From the NCBI GenBank assembly GCA_041905405.1, contig JAYRLC010000002.1, positions 204,805-268,804 of the forward strand: a stretch of DNA of 64,000 bases, read 5' to 3'. Within the stretch, counting starts at the first letter, position 1; every line of letters starts with the position of its first letter. This document shows positions 48,380 through 55,766 of this stretch, in pieces. The notes under the pieces are model-generated. The model had not been told where the DNA came from and made no database searches. It saw nothing but the letters and a program-made list of their open reading frames with translations. The position numbers and the translations under genes were made by a program. This stretch comes from RAM1 sp041905405. Lineage in GTDB: Bacteria; Pseudomonadota; Gammaproteobacteria; Burkholderiales; Burkholderiaceae_C.

Positions 48380-49582
48380 ATGGAAGCACTAAAACAGGGC
48401 TCTGACGCGCTGTTCATCCTGCTGGGCGGCATCATGGTTCTGGCCATGCACGCCGGTTTCGCCTTTCTTGAGCTGGGCACCGTGCGCAAGAAGAACCAGG
48501 TCAACGCCCTGGTCAAGATCCTGGTGGACTTTTCGGTGTCCACCGTCGTGTACTTCCTGGTCGGCTACAGCGTGGCCTACGGCACCAGCTTCTTCGTGGG
48601 GGCCGAGCAGCTTGCCCAGAAAAACGGCTATGACCTGGTGAAGTTTTTCTTCCTGCTGACGTTCGCGGCGGCCATCCCGGCGATCATCTCGGGCGGCATT
48701 GCCGAGCGGGCGCGCTTCTGGCCGCAGCTCATCGCCACGGCGGTGATCGTGGGCTTCGTCTACCCGTTCTTCGAGGGCATCGTCTGGAACCAGCACTTCG
48801 GCGTGCAGGCCTGGATCAAGTCGGTCGCGGGCGAGGAGTTCCATGACTTCGCCGGCTCCATCGTCGTGCACGCCGTGGGCGGCTGGCTGGCGCTGCCTGC
48901 AGTGATCCTGCTGGGCGCACGCGCCAACCGCTACCGCAAGGACGGCGCCATGTCGGCCCACCCGCCGTCCAACATTCCGTTCCTGGCGCTGGGCGCATGG
49001 ATCCTGACGGTGGGCTGGTTTGGCTTCAACGTCATGAGCGCGCAGACCATCGACAAGATCTCGGGCCTGGTCGCGGTCAATTCGCTGATGGCCATGGTCG
49101 GCGGTACGCTGGCCGCGCTGGCGCTGGGCAAGAACGACCCCGGCTTCGTGCACAACGGCCCGCTGGCCGGCCTGGTGGCCGTGTGCGCGGGCTCGGACCT
49201 GATGCATCCGCTGGGCGCGCTGGTGACCGGCGCGATCGCGGGCGGCATCTTCGTCGTGATGTTCACGCTCACGCAGAACCGCTGGAAGATCGACGACGTG
49301 CTGGGGGTGTGGCCGCTGCACGGCCTGTGCGGCGCCTGGGGCGGCATTGCCTGCGGCATCTTTGGCGCCAAGGCGCTGGGCGGCCTGGGCGGCGTGAGCT
49401 TCGGCGCGCAGGCCATCGGCACGGTGCTGGGCGTGGCCTGGGCGCTGCTGGGTGGCTTCGTGGTCTACGGCGTGATCAAGGCCGTGGCGGGGCTGCGCCT
49501 GACGCCCGAGGAAGAGTACGACGGCGCCGACCTGTCGATCCACAAGATCGGCTCGACGCCGGACCGCGAAGTCAACTGGTAG
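48380..49582 (+). CDS. amtB: Ammonium transporter (Amt/Rh family)
   Basis: A protein of 400 residues with about 11 membrane helices and no signal peptide. Amt signatures ISGGIAERARFWP and DFAGSIVVHAVGGW (first pore His) and PLHGLCGAWGG (second pore His) are intact. It conducts ammonium/ammonia inward. The start at 48380 has GAGGAA upstream. No glnK gene lies next to it, which is unusual for amtB, so regulation would rely on a PII elsewhere. Sigma-54 promoter control indicates induction in nitrogen limitation. Confidence 0.94.
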   Translation: MEALKQGSDALFILLGGIMVLAMHAGFAFLELGTVRKKNQVNALVKILVDFSVSTVVYFLVGYSVAYGTSFFVGAEQLAQKNGYDLVKFFFLLTFAAAIPAIISGGIAERARFWPQLIATAVIVGFVYPFFEGIVWNQHFGVQAWIKSVAGEEFHDFAGSIVVHAVGGWLALPAVILLGARANRYRKDGAMSAHPPSNIPFLALGAWILTVGWFGFNVMSAQTIDKISGLVAVNSLMAMVGGTLAALALGKNDPGFVHNGPLAGLVAVCAGSDLMHPLGALVTGAIAGGIFVVMFTLTQNRWKIDDVLGVWPLHGLCGAWGGIACGIFGAKALGGLGGVSFGAQAIGTVLGVAWALLGGFVVYGVIKAVAGLRLTPEEEYDGADLSIHKIGSTPDREVNW

Positions 49583-49594
49583 CCCGGCGGGCGG

Positions 49595-50065
49595 TCACGC
49601 GCCGCGCGACAGGCGCGGCCACAGCAGCCGGTCCGCGGACCAGGCGCCCGGGCCGAACACGGCCAGCGCCGCCAGCAGCGCGCCCCACAGAATGTGCTGC
49701 TGCAGCGCGGCCGGGGCGATGTCGGTCAGTGCAATAACCGCCACCACGTTGACCACTGAAAGCCCCAGGGCGGCGAACCTGCCGCCCAGCCCCAGCGCCA
49801 GCAGCACGGGCAACACCAGTTCGCCCGCCGTGCCCATGGCAGCGGCCACGGGCGGCGGCAGCAAGGGCACCTTGTATTCGTCGGTGAACAGCGCGAGCGT
49901 GATGTCCCAGTCGCGCAGCTTGGTCAGCCCCGACAGAAAGAACACCTGCGCCACGTACAGGCGCGCCGCCAGCGCGGCCAGGGGTTGCAGCGCGTTGAGC
50001 GCGGCCGTTGCGGCGCCGGCAAGGCTGACGAGGCGGCGCAAACCTGCGCCGTTTGCAATGGTCAT
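49595..50065 (-). CDS. DoxX-family membrane protein of the bufferin cluster
   Basis: A protein of 156 residues with four membrane helices and the DoxX pattern ARLYVAQVFFLSGLTKLRDW followed by a GELVLPVLLALGLGGR segment. DoxX-like proteins are frequent last genes in MNIO/bufferin operons, probably linked to redox or copper handling at the membrane. Its ATG overlaps the bufC stop (ATGA). Confidence 0.9.
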   Translation of the reverse strand: MTIANGAGLRRLVSLAGAATAALNALQPLAALAARLYVAQVFFLSGLTKLRDWDITLALFTDEYKVPLLPPPVAAAMGTAGELVLPVLLALGLGGRFAALGLSVVNVVAVIALTDIAPAALQQHILWGALLAALAVFGPGAWSADRLLWPRLSRGA

Positions 50066-50877
50066 GGGGAGCTCCTTGTTATGGCGTGTTTTTGGGCGCC
50101 CAGCACCAGCCCGCCGTGATACGCGGGCCCAAGCCAGGCCTGAAAGTCCAGTTCGGGCGCGGCGGCCAGGGCGGCCGCCAGGCTGGCGCCGCGCTGCAGG
50201 GCCGCAACGAAGTCCGGCTCGCCGGGCAGCGCCTCACGCACGCGCGGGCGCAGGCCGTCACGCCAGACCAGCGCCGTTTCGGCGGTCCGCGCGGCAAGCC
50301 GTGCCGCCGCCGCCTCGAAAGCCGGCTCGCCGGCAAGGTGGGCCTGGACCAGGCTGACGACAGGCCAGGGGCTGGCAATACAGGCCGCGTCCGGTGACAA
50401 CACCAGCGACACCTCGTCCGCGCCGGCCGAGGCCAGCAGCGCCAGGCTGGCCGGGTCCTGCACGCCATCGGCGGCGAACGCCAGCCGGTGCAGCAGCCAC
50501 TCGACGCGCGCCACGTCCGGCAGGCAGGGCTCTTCGGACAGTTGCGGCGTGCCGGCGATGAAGTCCGCCAGGCCGCCGCCCCAGCAGGCCATGTCGCCCG
50601 TCTGCGGCGGATGGGCAAGCCAGTACGCGCGGGCCAGCGGCCGGAAGTTGTCCTCGTCCAGCATCTGGCGCAGGACAGGGTACGCAGCGCCCAGGGCGCG
50701 CCGCGCCAGTTCAATGCCGTGCGCACGGTAGGCCGCGAATGCGCGGGTCAATTGGGCGTCGGCGCCCGGCCGAAGCGGCTGCACCACGCCGCGCAGGGCC
50801 TGCAGACCGTCGGCCGCCGAAGGCGTCCACAGCGCCGCCAGAAATGCCTGCTGCGTGGCGGCCAGACCGCTGCTCAT
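50062..50877 (-). CDS. bufC: DUF2063 (HvfC/BufC) RiPP recognition protein
   Basis: A protein of 271 residues. N-terminal DUF2063 helical domain (QQAFLAALWTPSA... with YRAHGIELARRALGAAYPVL and DMACWGGGLADFIAG). In bufferin and related systems the BufC/HvfC protein binds the precursor and brings it to the MNIO enzyme. ATGA overlaps with bufB upstream and doxX downstream show tight coupling. Confidence 0.9.
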   Translation of the reverse strand: MSSGLAATQQAFLAALWTPSAADGLQALRGVVQPLRPGADAQLTRAFAAYRAHGIELARRALGAAYPVLRQMLDEDNFRPLARAYWLAHPPQTGDMACWGGGLADFIAGTPQLSEEPCLPDVARVEWLLHRLAFAADGVQDPASLALLASAGADEVSLVLSPDAACIASPWPVVSLVQAHLAGEPAFEAAAARLAARTAETALVWRDGLRPRVREALPGEPDFVAALQRGASLAAALAAAPELDFQAWLGPAYHGGLVLGAQKHAITRSSP

Positions 50878-51761
50878 GCCACCTGCTCCGCGGCAACCAT
50901 TTCACCCCGCGCCGTGGCCGCTTCCTGCAGCAGCACGGACAGGTCCGGCACGTCGGTGTCCCATTCCACCAGGACGGGCACCGGGCCGAAGCACTGCCGG
51001 GCATGGGCAAGCAGCTGCCAGACCTCGTGACAGACGCGGCTGCCGTGGTCGTCGATCACGATGTCGCCTTGTTCGTCCTGCACGCGGCTGTGTCCGGCGA
51101 CGTGGATTTCGCCAACGGTCTCTGGCGCCATTGCGTCCAGCCACATGCGGCAGGCCTGCAACGGGTCGGCGCGATCGCCCGCGATGGCGGCGTTCAGCGC
51201 GTTGACGTAGATGTTGTTCACATCCACCAGCAGCCGGCAACCCGTGCGGCGCGCCAGGGTGGACAGGAATTCGGGTTCGGCCCGGTCGGTGGCGCGCCAC
51301 GCCACATAGGCCGACAGGTTTTCGACGAGCACGGGGCGGCGCAGGCGGTCCTGCACCCGCTGCACGTTGGCGCACAGCACGGCCAGCGCCTCGTCGTTGA
51401 AGGGGATGGGCAACAGGTCCGCGGCGTGCACGCCGACGCCGCCGCCGCCGGTCGCGCCGAACGAGCCCCGTGCAAAGCAGGCATGGTCGCTCACGCGAAC
51501 CGGTTCGATGCGATCGACCAGCCTCGCGAGCTGCTCCAGATGGTGTGCGTCAATGCCCGCGGCCGACCCGAGCGCCAGCCCCACGCCATGCAGGCTGATG
51601 GCGTAGTGCTCGCGGGCCTGCTCCAGCACCGTCAGCGCGGCACCGCCGTCTCCAAAAAAGTTTTCGGAGTGGACTTCCAGGAAGTCCAGCACGGGGCGCT
51701 GCTGCAGCACCTGCGCATAGTGCGGGTGCCGCCAGCCGATGCCGACAGGGGGTGAGGTCAT
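50874..51761 (-). CDS. bufB: MNIO (DUF692) multinuclear iron oxidase, BufB
   Basis: A protein of 295 residues of the DUF692 TIM-barrel family: GIGWRHPHYAQVL, DFLEVHSENFFGDGG, ISLHGVGLALGS, VSDHACFA, VLVENLSAYV, LLVDVNNIYVNALN, EIHVAGHS and VLVEWDTDVPDL. These supply the His/Asp/Glu ligands for two or three irons. The enzyme modifies cysteines of the precursor BufA into thiooxazole-type rings. The precursor gene is 27 bases upstream. Confidence 0.94.
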   Translation of the reverse strand: MTSPPVGIGWRHPHYAQVLQQRPVLDFLEVHSENFFGDGGAALTVLEQAREHYAISLHGVGLALGSAAGIDAHHLEQLARLVDRIEPVRVSDHACFARGSFGATGGGGVGVHAADLLPIPFNDEALAVLCANVQRVQDRLRRPVLVENLSAYVAWRATDRAEPEFLSTLARRTGCRLLVDVNNIYVNALNAAIAGDRADPLQACRMWLDAMAPETVGEIHVAGHSRVQDEQGDIVIDDHGSRVCHEVWQLLAHARQCFGPVPVLVEWDTDVPDLSVLLQEAATARGEMVAAEQVA

Positions 51762-51788
51762 GGCCGCAGCGGCACGCGACTTTCTGCG

Positions 51789-52064
51789 TCAGGCCTTTTT
51801 GGCGGCGGCCTTGGCCTCGTCGGCGGACATGCCCTTCATGCTCTTGCACGAGCCCTTGGCCACGTACTTCCATTCGCCCTTGTCGTTGTCGACCTTGGAC
51901 TGTCCGGCACAGGAGTGTGTGCCGGCCAGGTTGGCGCAGTCGTTCTGGCCCGCCTTGGCGATGCCGTAGCACTTTTCCTTTTCCTGCGCGGTGGCGGGCG
52001 CCGCCACGAGAAGGGTGGACAGCAGCGAAGCGGCGGTCACGGCGATCAGGGTTTGTTGGTTCAT
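51789..52064 (-). CDS. bufA1: Bufferin-type RiPP precursor (DUF2282, BufA1-like)
   Basis: A protein of 91 residues. A true signal peptide (about residues 1-26, cleavage after ATA) is followed by a mature part with four cysteines at 32, 43, 52 and 73 in the family pattern KCYGIAKAGQNDCANLAG, HSCAGQSK and AKGSCKSM, ending in an Ala/Lys-rich tail. In bufferins, central cysteines are modified by the MNIO enzyme and the periplasmic product binds copper. A strong AGGAGA ribosome site precedes the ATG. It leads bufA1-bufB-bufC-doxX. Confidence 0.92.
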   Translation of the reverse strand: MNQQTLIAVTAASLLSTLLVAAPATAQEKEKCYGIAKAGQNDCANLAGTHSCAGQSKVDNDKGEWKYVAKGSCKSMKGMSADEAKAAAKKA

Positions 52065-52085
52065 GAGGTTTCTCCTGGTTGGGTT

Positions 52086-52136
52086 TAAAAAAGACCGGGC
52101 CGTCAGGCCTGGCTGGACGTTGGTCTGACCGGCCCC
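52086..52136 (-). terminator. Terminator between tlpA and bufA1
   Basis: On the minus strand GGGCCGGTCAG (about 52135-52125) pairs with CTGACGGCCC (52106-52097, one bulge), followed by GGTCTTTTTT (T-run 52092-52087). It would stop tlpA read-through; transcripts from a bufA1 promoter beginning inside the hairpin would escape it. Confidence 0.65.
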
Positions 52137-52140
52137 GGAC

Positions 52141-52148
52141 TTCTTACA
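52141..52148 (-). promoter_or_regulatory. TGTAAGAA box upstream of bufA1
   Basis: TGTAAGAA (minus strand) also occurs upstream of tlpA (52714-52721). It is a candidate -35 element for the divergent ECF sigma factor; a possible -10 CGTC is at 52119-52116 but the spacing is long. Confidence 0.45.
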
Positions 52149-52181
52149 TACGCACCGCAGGCCGGATCGGACGCAAGGCGA

Positions 52182-52685
52182 TCACAACAGTTCGGCGATG
52201 CGGTCCCATGCCTCGGGCGGGATGCGGCCGCTGTAGCGCTCCACCACCTTGCCGGACTTGTCGATCAGCCAGGCCGCCGGCTGCTGGGCCGGGCGGCCCA
52301 GGTTGTCGCGGTGCACGGCCTCGCCGGCCCACAGCTGCACGAAGCGCTGACGCAGCGGCACCGTGCGCGAAATGATCTGCTCATAGGCGACCAGGTCCTC
52401 CATGCGCCGGTCAGTGCTGACCAGCACCAGCTCGAACGGGCGTGCGGCCCAGCCTTCGTAGTTCTGCCGCAGCTCATGCATCTTGTCGCGGCAGACCGCG
52501 CAGCCGGTGGACCACAGCATCAGCAACACGACCTTGCCGCGCAGGGACGCCAGGTTGAATGGCTTGCCGTCCACGGTGCGGCCCTCGACCTGCGGCGTGA
52601 ATACGGTGGCAGGCGGGGTTTGGGCCTGTACGGGCGCGCCCAGACAGGCCAGGGCGACGAAGAGGGGGGCAAGACGCTGGATCAT
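52182..52685 (-). CDS. TlpA-like periplasmic thioredoxin-fold protein
   Basis: A protein of 167 residues with a signal peptide (cleavage near VQAQ, residue 22) and an AhpC/TSA-Redoxin fold: FNLASLRGKVVLLMLWSTGCAVC with Cys62 and Cys65, and a cis-Pro region (QQPAAWLIDKSGKVV). It probably reduces disulfides in exported proteins or copper ligands. It lies between the sigma factor and the precursor gene, on the bufA1 strand, and shares the TGTAAGAA box. Confidence 0.9.
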   Translation of the reverse strand: MIQRLAPLFVALACLGAPVQAQTPPATVFTPQVEGRTVDGKPFNLASLRGKVVLLMLWSTGCAVCRDKMHELRQNYEGWAARPFELVLVSTDRRMEDLVAYEQIISRTVPLRQRFVQLWAGEAVHRDNLGRPAQQPAAWLIDKSGKVVERYSGRIPPEAWDRIAELL

Positions 52686-52713
52686 GCGGGTGAAGTCGTG
52701 TGCGATGATCTTT

Positions 52714-52721
52714 TTCTTACA
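52714..52721 (-). promoter_or_regulatory. TGTAAGAA box upstream of tlpA
   Basis: Identical to the box upstream of bufA1. After TGTAA and 18 bases comes CGAC (52698-52695), an ECF-like -10; transcription would start a few bases from the tlpA ATG. Confidence 0.45.
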
Positions 52722-52732
52722 AGGGTTTGCCC

Positions 52733-53296
52733 ATGGGTTTCGAACACGAGCTTGCCGAGCACCGGACCTACCTGCTGCGTTTTGCGCGCCTGCAGCTGCG
52801 CAACGACGCCTGGGCCGAAGACGCCGTGTCCGAAACGCTGCTGGCCGCGCTGGCCAAGCCGCAATCGTTCGGCAACCGCTCGCAGCTCAAGACCTGGCTG
52901 GTGGGCATCCTCAAGCACAAGATCATCGACACCCTGCGCCAGCAAGCGCGCGAGGTCAGCGTGGGCGCGGACGACGGCGACGGCGATGCCGAGCTGGACG
53001 CGCTCGTGTTCCAGGCCGACGGCCACTTCGCCGCCCGGCCGTCCGACTGGGGCAACCCCGAACAGGACCTGCGCTCGCGCCAGTTTTTCGAGGTGCTGGA
53101 GGCCTGCGCCGACAAGCTGCCGCCGGCCATGGCCCGCGTGTTCCTGATGCGTGAATGGCTGGAACTGCCGACCGAGGACATCTGTAAGGAACTGAAGCTG
53201 ACGTCGACCAACCTGTACGTCCAGCTTCACCGCGCCCGCCTGCGCCTGCGCGAATGCCTGGAACTCAACTGGTTTGGACGCCCCAGCACGCCATGA
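52733..53296 (+). CDS. ECF sigma factor of the bufferin cluster
   Basis: A protein of 187 residues. Sigma-70 region 2 (DAWAEDAVSETLLAALAKP, then LKTWLVGILKHKIIDTL) and region 4 (MARVFLMREWLELPTEDICK, LTSTNLYVQLHRARLRLREC). A linker of about 40 residues lies between them. The ATG at 52733 has AAGGG seven bases before it. It is divergent from tlpA by 47 bases and coupled by ATGA to the anti-sigma gene, so it probably switches on tlpA and bufA1 under copper stress. Confidence 0.92.
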   Translation: MGFEHELAEHRTYLLRFARLQLRNDAWAEDAVSETLLAALAKPQSFGNRSQLKTWLVGILKHKIIDTLRQQAREVSVGADDGDGDAELDALVFQADGHFAARPSDWGNPEQDLRSRQFFEVLEACADKLPPAMARVFLMREWLELPTEDICKELKLTSTNLYVQLHRARLRLRECLELNWFGRPSTP

Positions 53297-53502
53297 AATT
53301 CAGGATCTTGCGCCGCACCTGCCGTGAAGCGGCATCCCTCATGATCGCCCGGGAAGACCGGGCGCTGGGGCTGGCCGACCGGGTGGCGCTCAGGCTGCAC
53401 CTGCTCGCCTGCCAGGCCTGCCCCACTTTCGAGCGCCAGGTGCTGACCATGCGCAACGCCTTGCGCCAATGGCGCCATTACTCGGAAAACGCCGACCTTT
53501 GA
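53293..53502 (+). CDS. Zinc-finger anti-sigma factor
   Basis: A protein of 69 residues with an N-terminal Cys helix (RTCREAASLMIAREDRAL) and the ZAS motif HLLACQAC (His-x3-Cys-x2-Cys). This is the minimal zinc-binding anti-sigma domain without a membrane helix, so it is a soluble sensor. ATGA overlap with the sigma gene fixes the start. Thiol oxidation or metal displacement would free the sigma factor. Confidence 0.9.
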   Translation: MKFRILRRTCREAASLMIAREDRALGLADRVALRLHLLACQACPTFERQVLTMRNALRQWRHYSENADL

Positions 53503-53750
53503 CCCCTGCCAGGGCCGCCCGTGCGTCAAAACGGTGCGCTCTTGCGGCAGACCTTCGGGTGGGATGCGGGTTTTTGCGGGGTTCACAACGCACTTTCTGC
53601 TTGCCCTCGCGCCGGATATCTGGTTAATAATGCTCTGCGGTCGTCCGTTCGGTCGGCCGCGAGTTTGCGGTGATCAGGTTTCGCGCCTTTTTTGAATGCG
53701 TCTTCGGGACTCCATCGCTTCTGGTCAATGTGTTTTTGAGGAGTCCCTTG
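53503..53750 (+). promoter_or_regulatory. Leader and promoter region of the RNA-binding protein gene
   Basis: No gene is seen in these 248 bases. TTGCCC (53601-53606) and TTAATA (53624-53629) are 17 bases apart and could be the promoter, leaving a leader of about 115 bases. GAGGAG precedes the ATG. Long leaders are common for cold-induced RNA-binding proteins. Confidence 0.45.
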
Positions 53751-54267
53751 ATGGGCAACAAACTGTATGTGGGCAACCTGCCCTATTCGATGCGTGACAG
53801 CGACCTGGAACAGGCTTTCAGCCAGTTCGGTGCGGTGACCAGCGCCAAGGTCATGATGGAGCGCGACACCGGCCGCTCCAAAGGCTTCGGTTTCGTGGAA
53901 ATGGGCAGCGATGCCGAGGCGCAAGCCGCCATCAACGGCATGAACGGCCAGCCCATGGGCGGCCGCAGCATCGTCGTGAATGAAGCCCGCCCGATGGAAG
54001 CCCGCCCGCCCCGTAGCGGTGGCTTCGGCGGCGGTGGTGGNNNNNNNNNNNNNNNNNNNNNNNNNNNNNNNNNNNNNNNNNNNNNNNNNNNNNNNNNNNN
54101 NNNNNNNNNNNNNNNNNNNNNNNNNNNNNNNNNNNNNNNNCGGTGGCCGTGGCGGCGGTGGCGGTGGCGGCGATGGCGGCTTCCGCAGCCCCTACGGCTC
54201 CGGCCCGCGCGGCGGCGGCGGTGGTGGCGGCGGCTACGGCGGTGGCCGCGGCGGCAACAGCTACTGA
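53751..54267 (+). CDS. RRM-type RNA-binding protein with glycine-rich tail (interrupted by an assembly gap)
   Basis: Residues 1-80 form an RNA recognition motif: RNP2 KLYVGNLPY and RNP1 KGFGFVEMG. After the RRM comes a Gly-rich tail (RSGGFGGGG) that enters a run of 100 N; past the gap the tail continues (GGDGGFRSPYGSGPRGG) to a stop at 54267. The reading frame is shifted by the N run: the true gap must be a multiple of 3 to restore it. Such proteins resemble cold-inducible RNA chaperones of beta-proteobacteria and cyanobacteria. Confidence 0.88.
54041..54140. other. Assembly gap of 100 N
   Basis: Exactly 100 undetermined bases, the usual placeholder for a gap of unknown size, in a highly repetitive Gly-codon stretch (GGC/GGT). 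Confidence 0.99.
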
Positions 54268-54284
54268 TCCAGCCCCCTGCATCA

Positions 54285-54310
54285 AAAAAGGCTCCTTCGG
54301 GAGCCTTTTT
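54285..54310. terminator. Bidirectional terminator
   Basis: AAAAAGGCTCC, loop TTCG, GGAGCCTTTTT: a perfect stem with A-run and T-run on either side, between the convergent RNA-binding and BLUF genes. Confidence 0.9.
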
Positions 54311-54338
54311 GCTGGGCGCATGGCGCCAAAGACAGCGT

Positions 54339-54812
54339 TTATTCGGCCGCCCCGGCCCGTTCGCGGCGGCGCGCACTGCGATCGACAAGCTGCGCGAAAT
54401 CATGGGCATTCATGAGCCACACGGCGTGGGCGTTCGTATGCTCGCGCACGTCGCACACCAGCGCCGTGAACTGCAGTGGCGCTGCAGGATGCAGCACCGC
54501 CAGCGGCGCGGCGGGGTACAGGCGCCCTGCGCCGCGGGGGTTTTTCATGAGCAGCTGCGGCTTGGTGTGCCGACGGTCGCGTTGCAGGCGCTCCCACAGC
54601 GCGTCGACCTCGCGGGCCGGCCCTTCCAGGAGCTGCAGGTACATGCCACAGCCGGCCAGCAGCGTGCCGCTGATGCAGTGCTGGGCGTTGCGGCGGGCGG
54701 CCTGCTCGACCATTTCGGCCAGGGCAGCTTCATCCAGCGCGCGAACCTTGCGGCTGCAATAAAGCAGTTGGGACACGGGGTCCCCGGATGTGTTGGGCTG
54801 GCGGCGCGACAT
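54339..54812 (-). CDS. BLUF-domain blue-light sensor protein
   Basis: A protein of 157 residues. The BLUF core runs from about residue 14 to 100: QLLYCSRKV with the flavin-contact Tyr, EQAARRNAQHCISGTLLAG with the conserved Asn, YLQLLEGP with the key Gln, and LQRDRRHTKPQLL. The residues needed for the FAD light switch are all present. There is no fused output domain, only a short C-terminal cap, so it should act through a partner. The ATG at 54812 is the closest to the domain. Confidence 0.85.
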   Translation of the reverse strand: MSRRQPNTSGDPVSQLLYCSRKVRALDEAALAEMVEQAARRNAQHCISGTLLAGCGMYLQLLEGPAREVDALWERLQRDRRHTKPQLLMKNPRGAGRLYPAAPLAVLHPAAPLQFTALVCDVREHTNAHAVWLMNAHDFAQLVDRSARRRERAGAAE

Positions 54813-54957
54813 GTGCTGGCATTGTGGAAAGCCCCGCGCCGCCCGGCCAGCGCGGCGGCGGCAGCGCCCCGCCAGGGCGCGAGCGAATTTGCGCCGGCGT
54901 TGCAGGCGCCCGAAGGTTTTGCGACTTTTGCCCGCCCCGGCGGGCTTGGCCCGGGCG

Positions 54958-55737
54958 CTACTGGCCGCCCTGGCGGTGCTTGCGCGGCCGGCCGGCCAGC
55001 GCGCGGTCATACAGCGCGTTGGGCAGCGCGCGCAGCAGCCTGGCTACCACGCCCATCTGCCAGGGAATGACGCGGTAGCTGGCGCCCGCCTGGATCGCGC
55101 GGAATGCCTGGTCGGCAAAGTCCTGGGGCTGCATGAGGAACGGCATGGAATAGCGGTTCTGCTGCGTCAGCGGCGTGTCGATGTAGCCGGGGCAGATGGT
55201 CACCACGCGCACGCCGCCCGCGCGCAGTTCGCCACGCAGGCTTTCGCAGTAGCTGATGACGGCGGCCTTGCTGGAGCAGTACGCGCCATGCCCCGGCAGG
55301 CCGCGGATGCCCGCCACGCTGGCAATGCCGGTGAGCGTGCCGCTGCCGCGCGCCAGCATGGGTTCGATGAACGGGTGGAAGGTGGCGGCCAGGCCCAGGT
55401 TGTTGGTGGCATAGGTGCGGGCCATGACGTCCAGGTCCTCGCGCACGGCCGTGTCCATGCCGACGCTGATGCCCGCGTTGGCGATGACCGCGTCGGGCAC
55501 GCCCTGCGCCGTGATGCAGGCCCGGCCCGCGGCCACGATGCTGTCGACCCGGGCCACATCGGCCCCATACACGGCGTACCGGGCGGGGTCCAGGCTTTTT
55601 TCCGCCGCCCAGCGCCCGATTTCGTCGGTGCGCCGCGCCACCAGCGCCAGCCGCCAGCCGGCCTCGTAGAAGCGCCAGGCCAGCGCCTGGCCGATGCCGC
55701 TGGATGCGCCGGTGATGAAGACCAGGGGAGCTGTCAT
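54958..55737 (-). CDS. Short-chain dehydrogenase/reductase
   Basis: A protein of 259 residues. NAD(P)-binding FITGASSGIGQALA, NAG motif (VIANAGISVG), and catalytic Ser-Tyr-Lys in IASVAGIRGL and YCSSKAAV. Substrate unknown. Two starts are possible: 55737, with AAAGG upstream (used here), and 55770, which overlaps the lptC stop by ATGA. It follows lptC, where lptA is found in many genomes. Confidence 0.9.
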   Translation of the reverse strand: MTAPLVFITGASSGIGQALAWRFYEAGWRLALVARRTDEIGRWAAEKSLDPARYAVYGADVARVDSIVAAGRACITAQGVPDAVIANAGISVGMDTAVREDLDVMARTYATNNLGLAATFHPFIEPMLARGSGTLTGIASVAGIRGLPGHGAYCSSKAAVISYCESLRGELRAGGVRVVTICPGYIDTPLTQQNRYSMPFLMQPQDFADQAFRAIQAGASYRVIPWQMGVVARLLRALPNALYDRALAGRPRKHRQGGQ

Positions 55738-55766
55738 GGCGGGGCCTTTCGCAACGCTTGGCGCCG

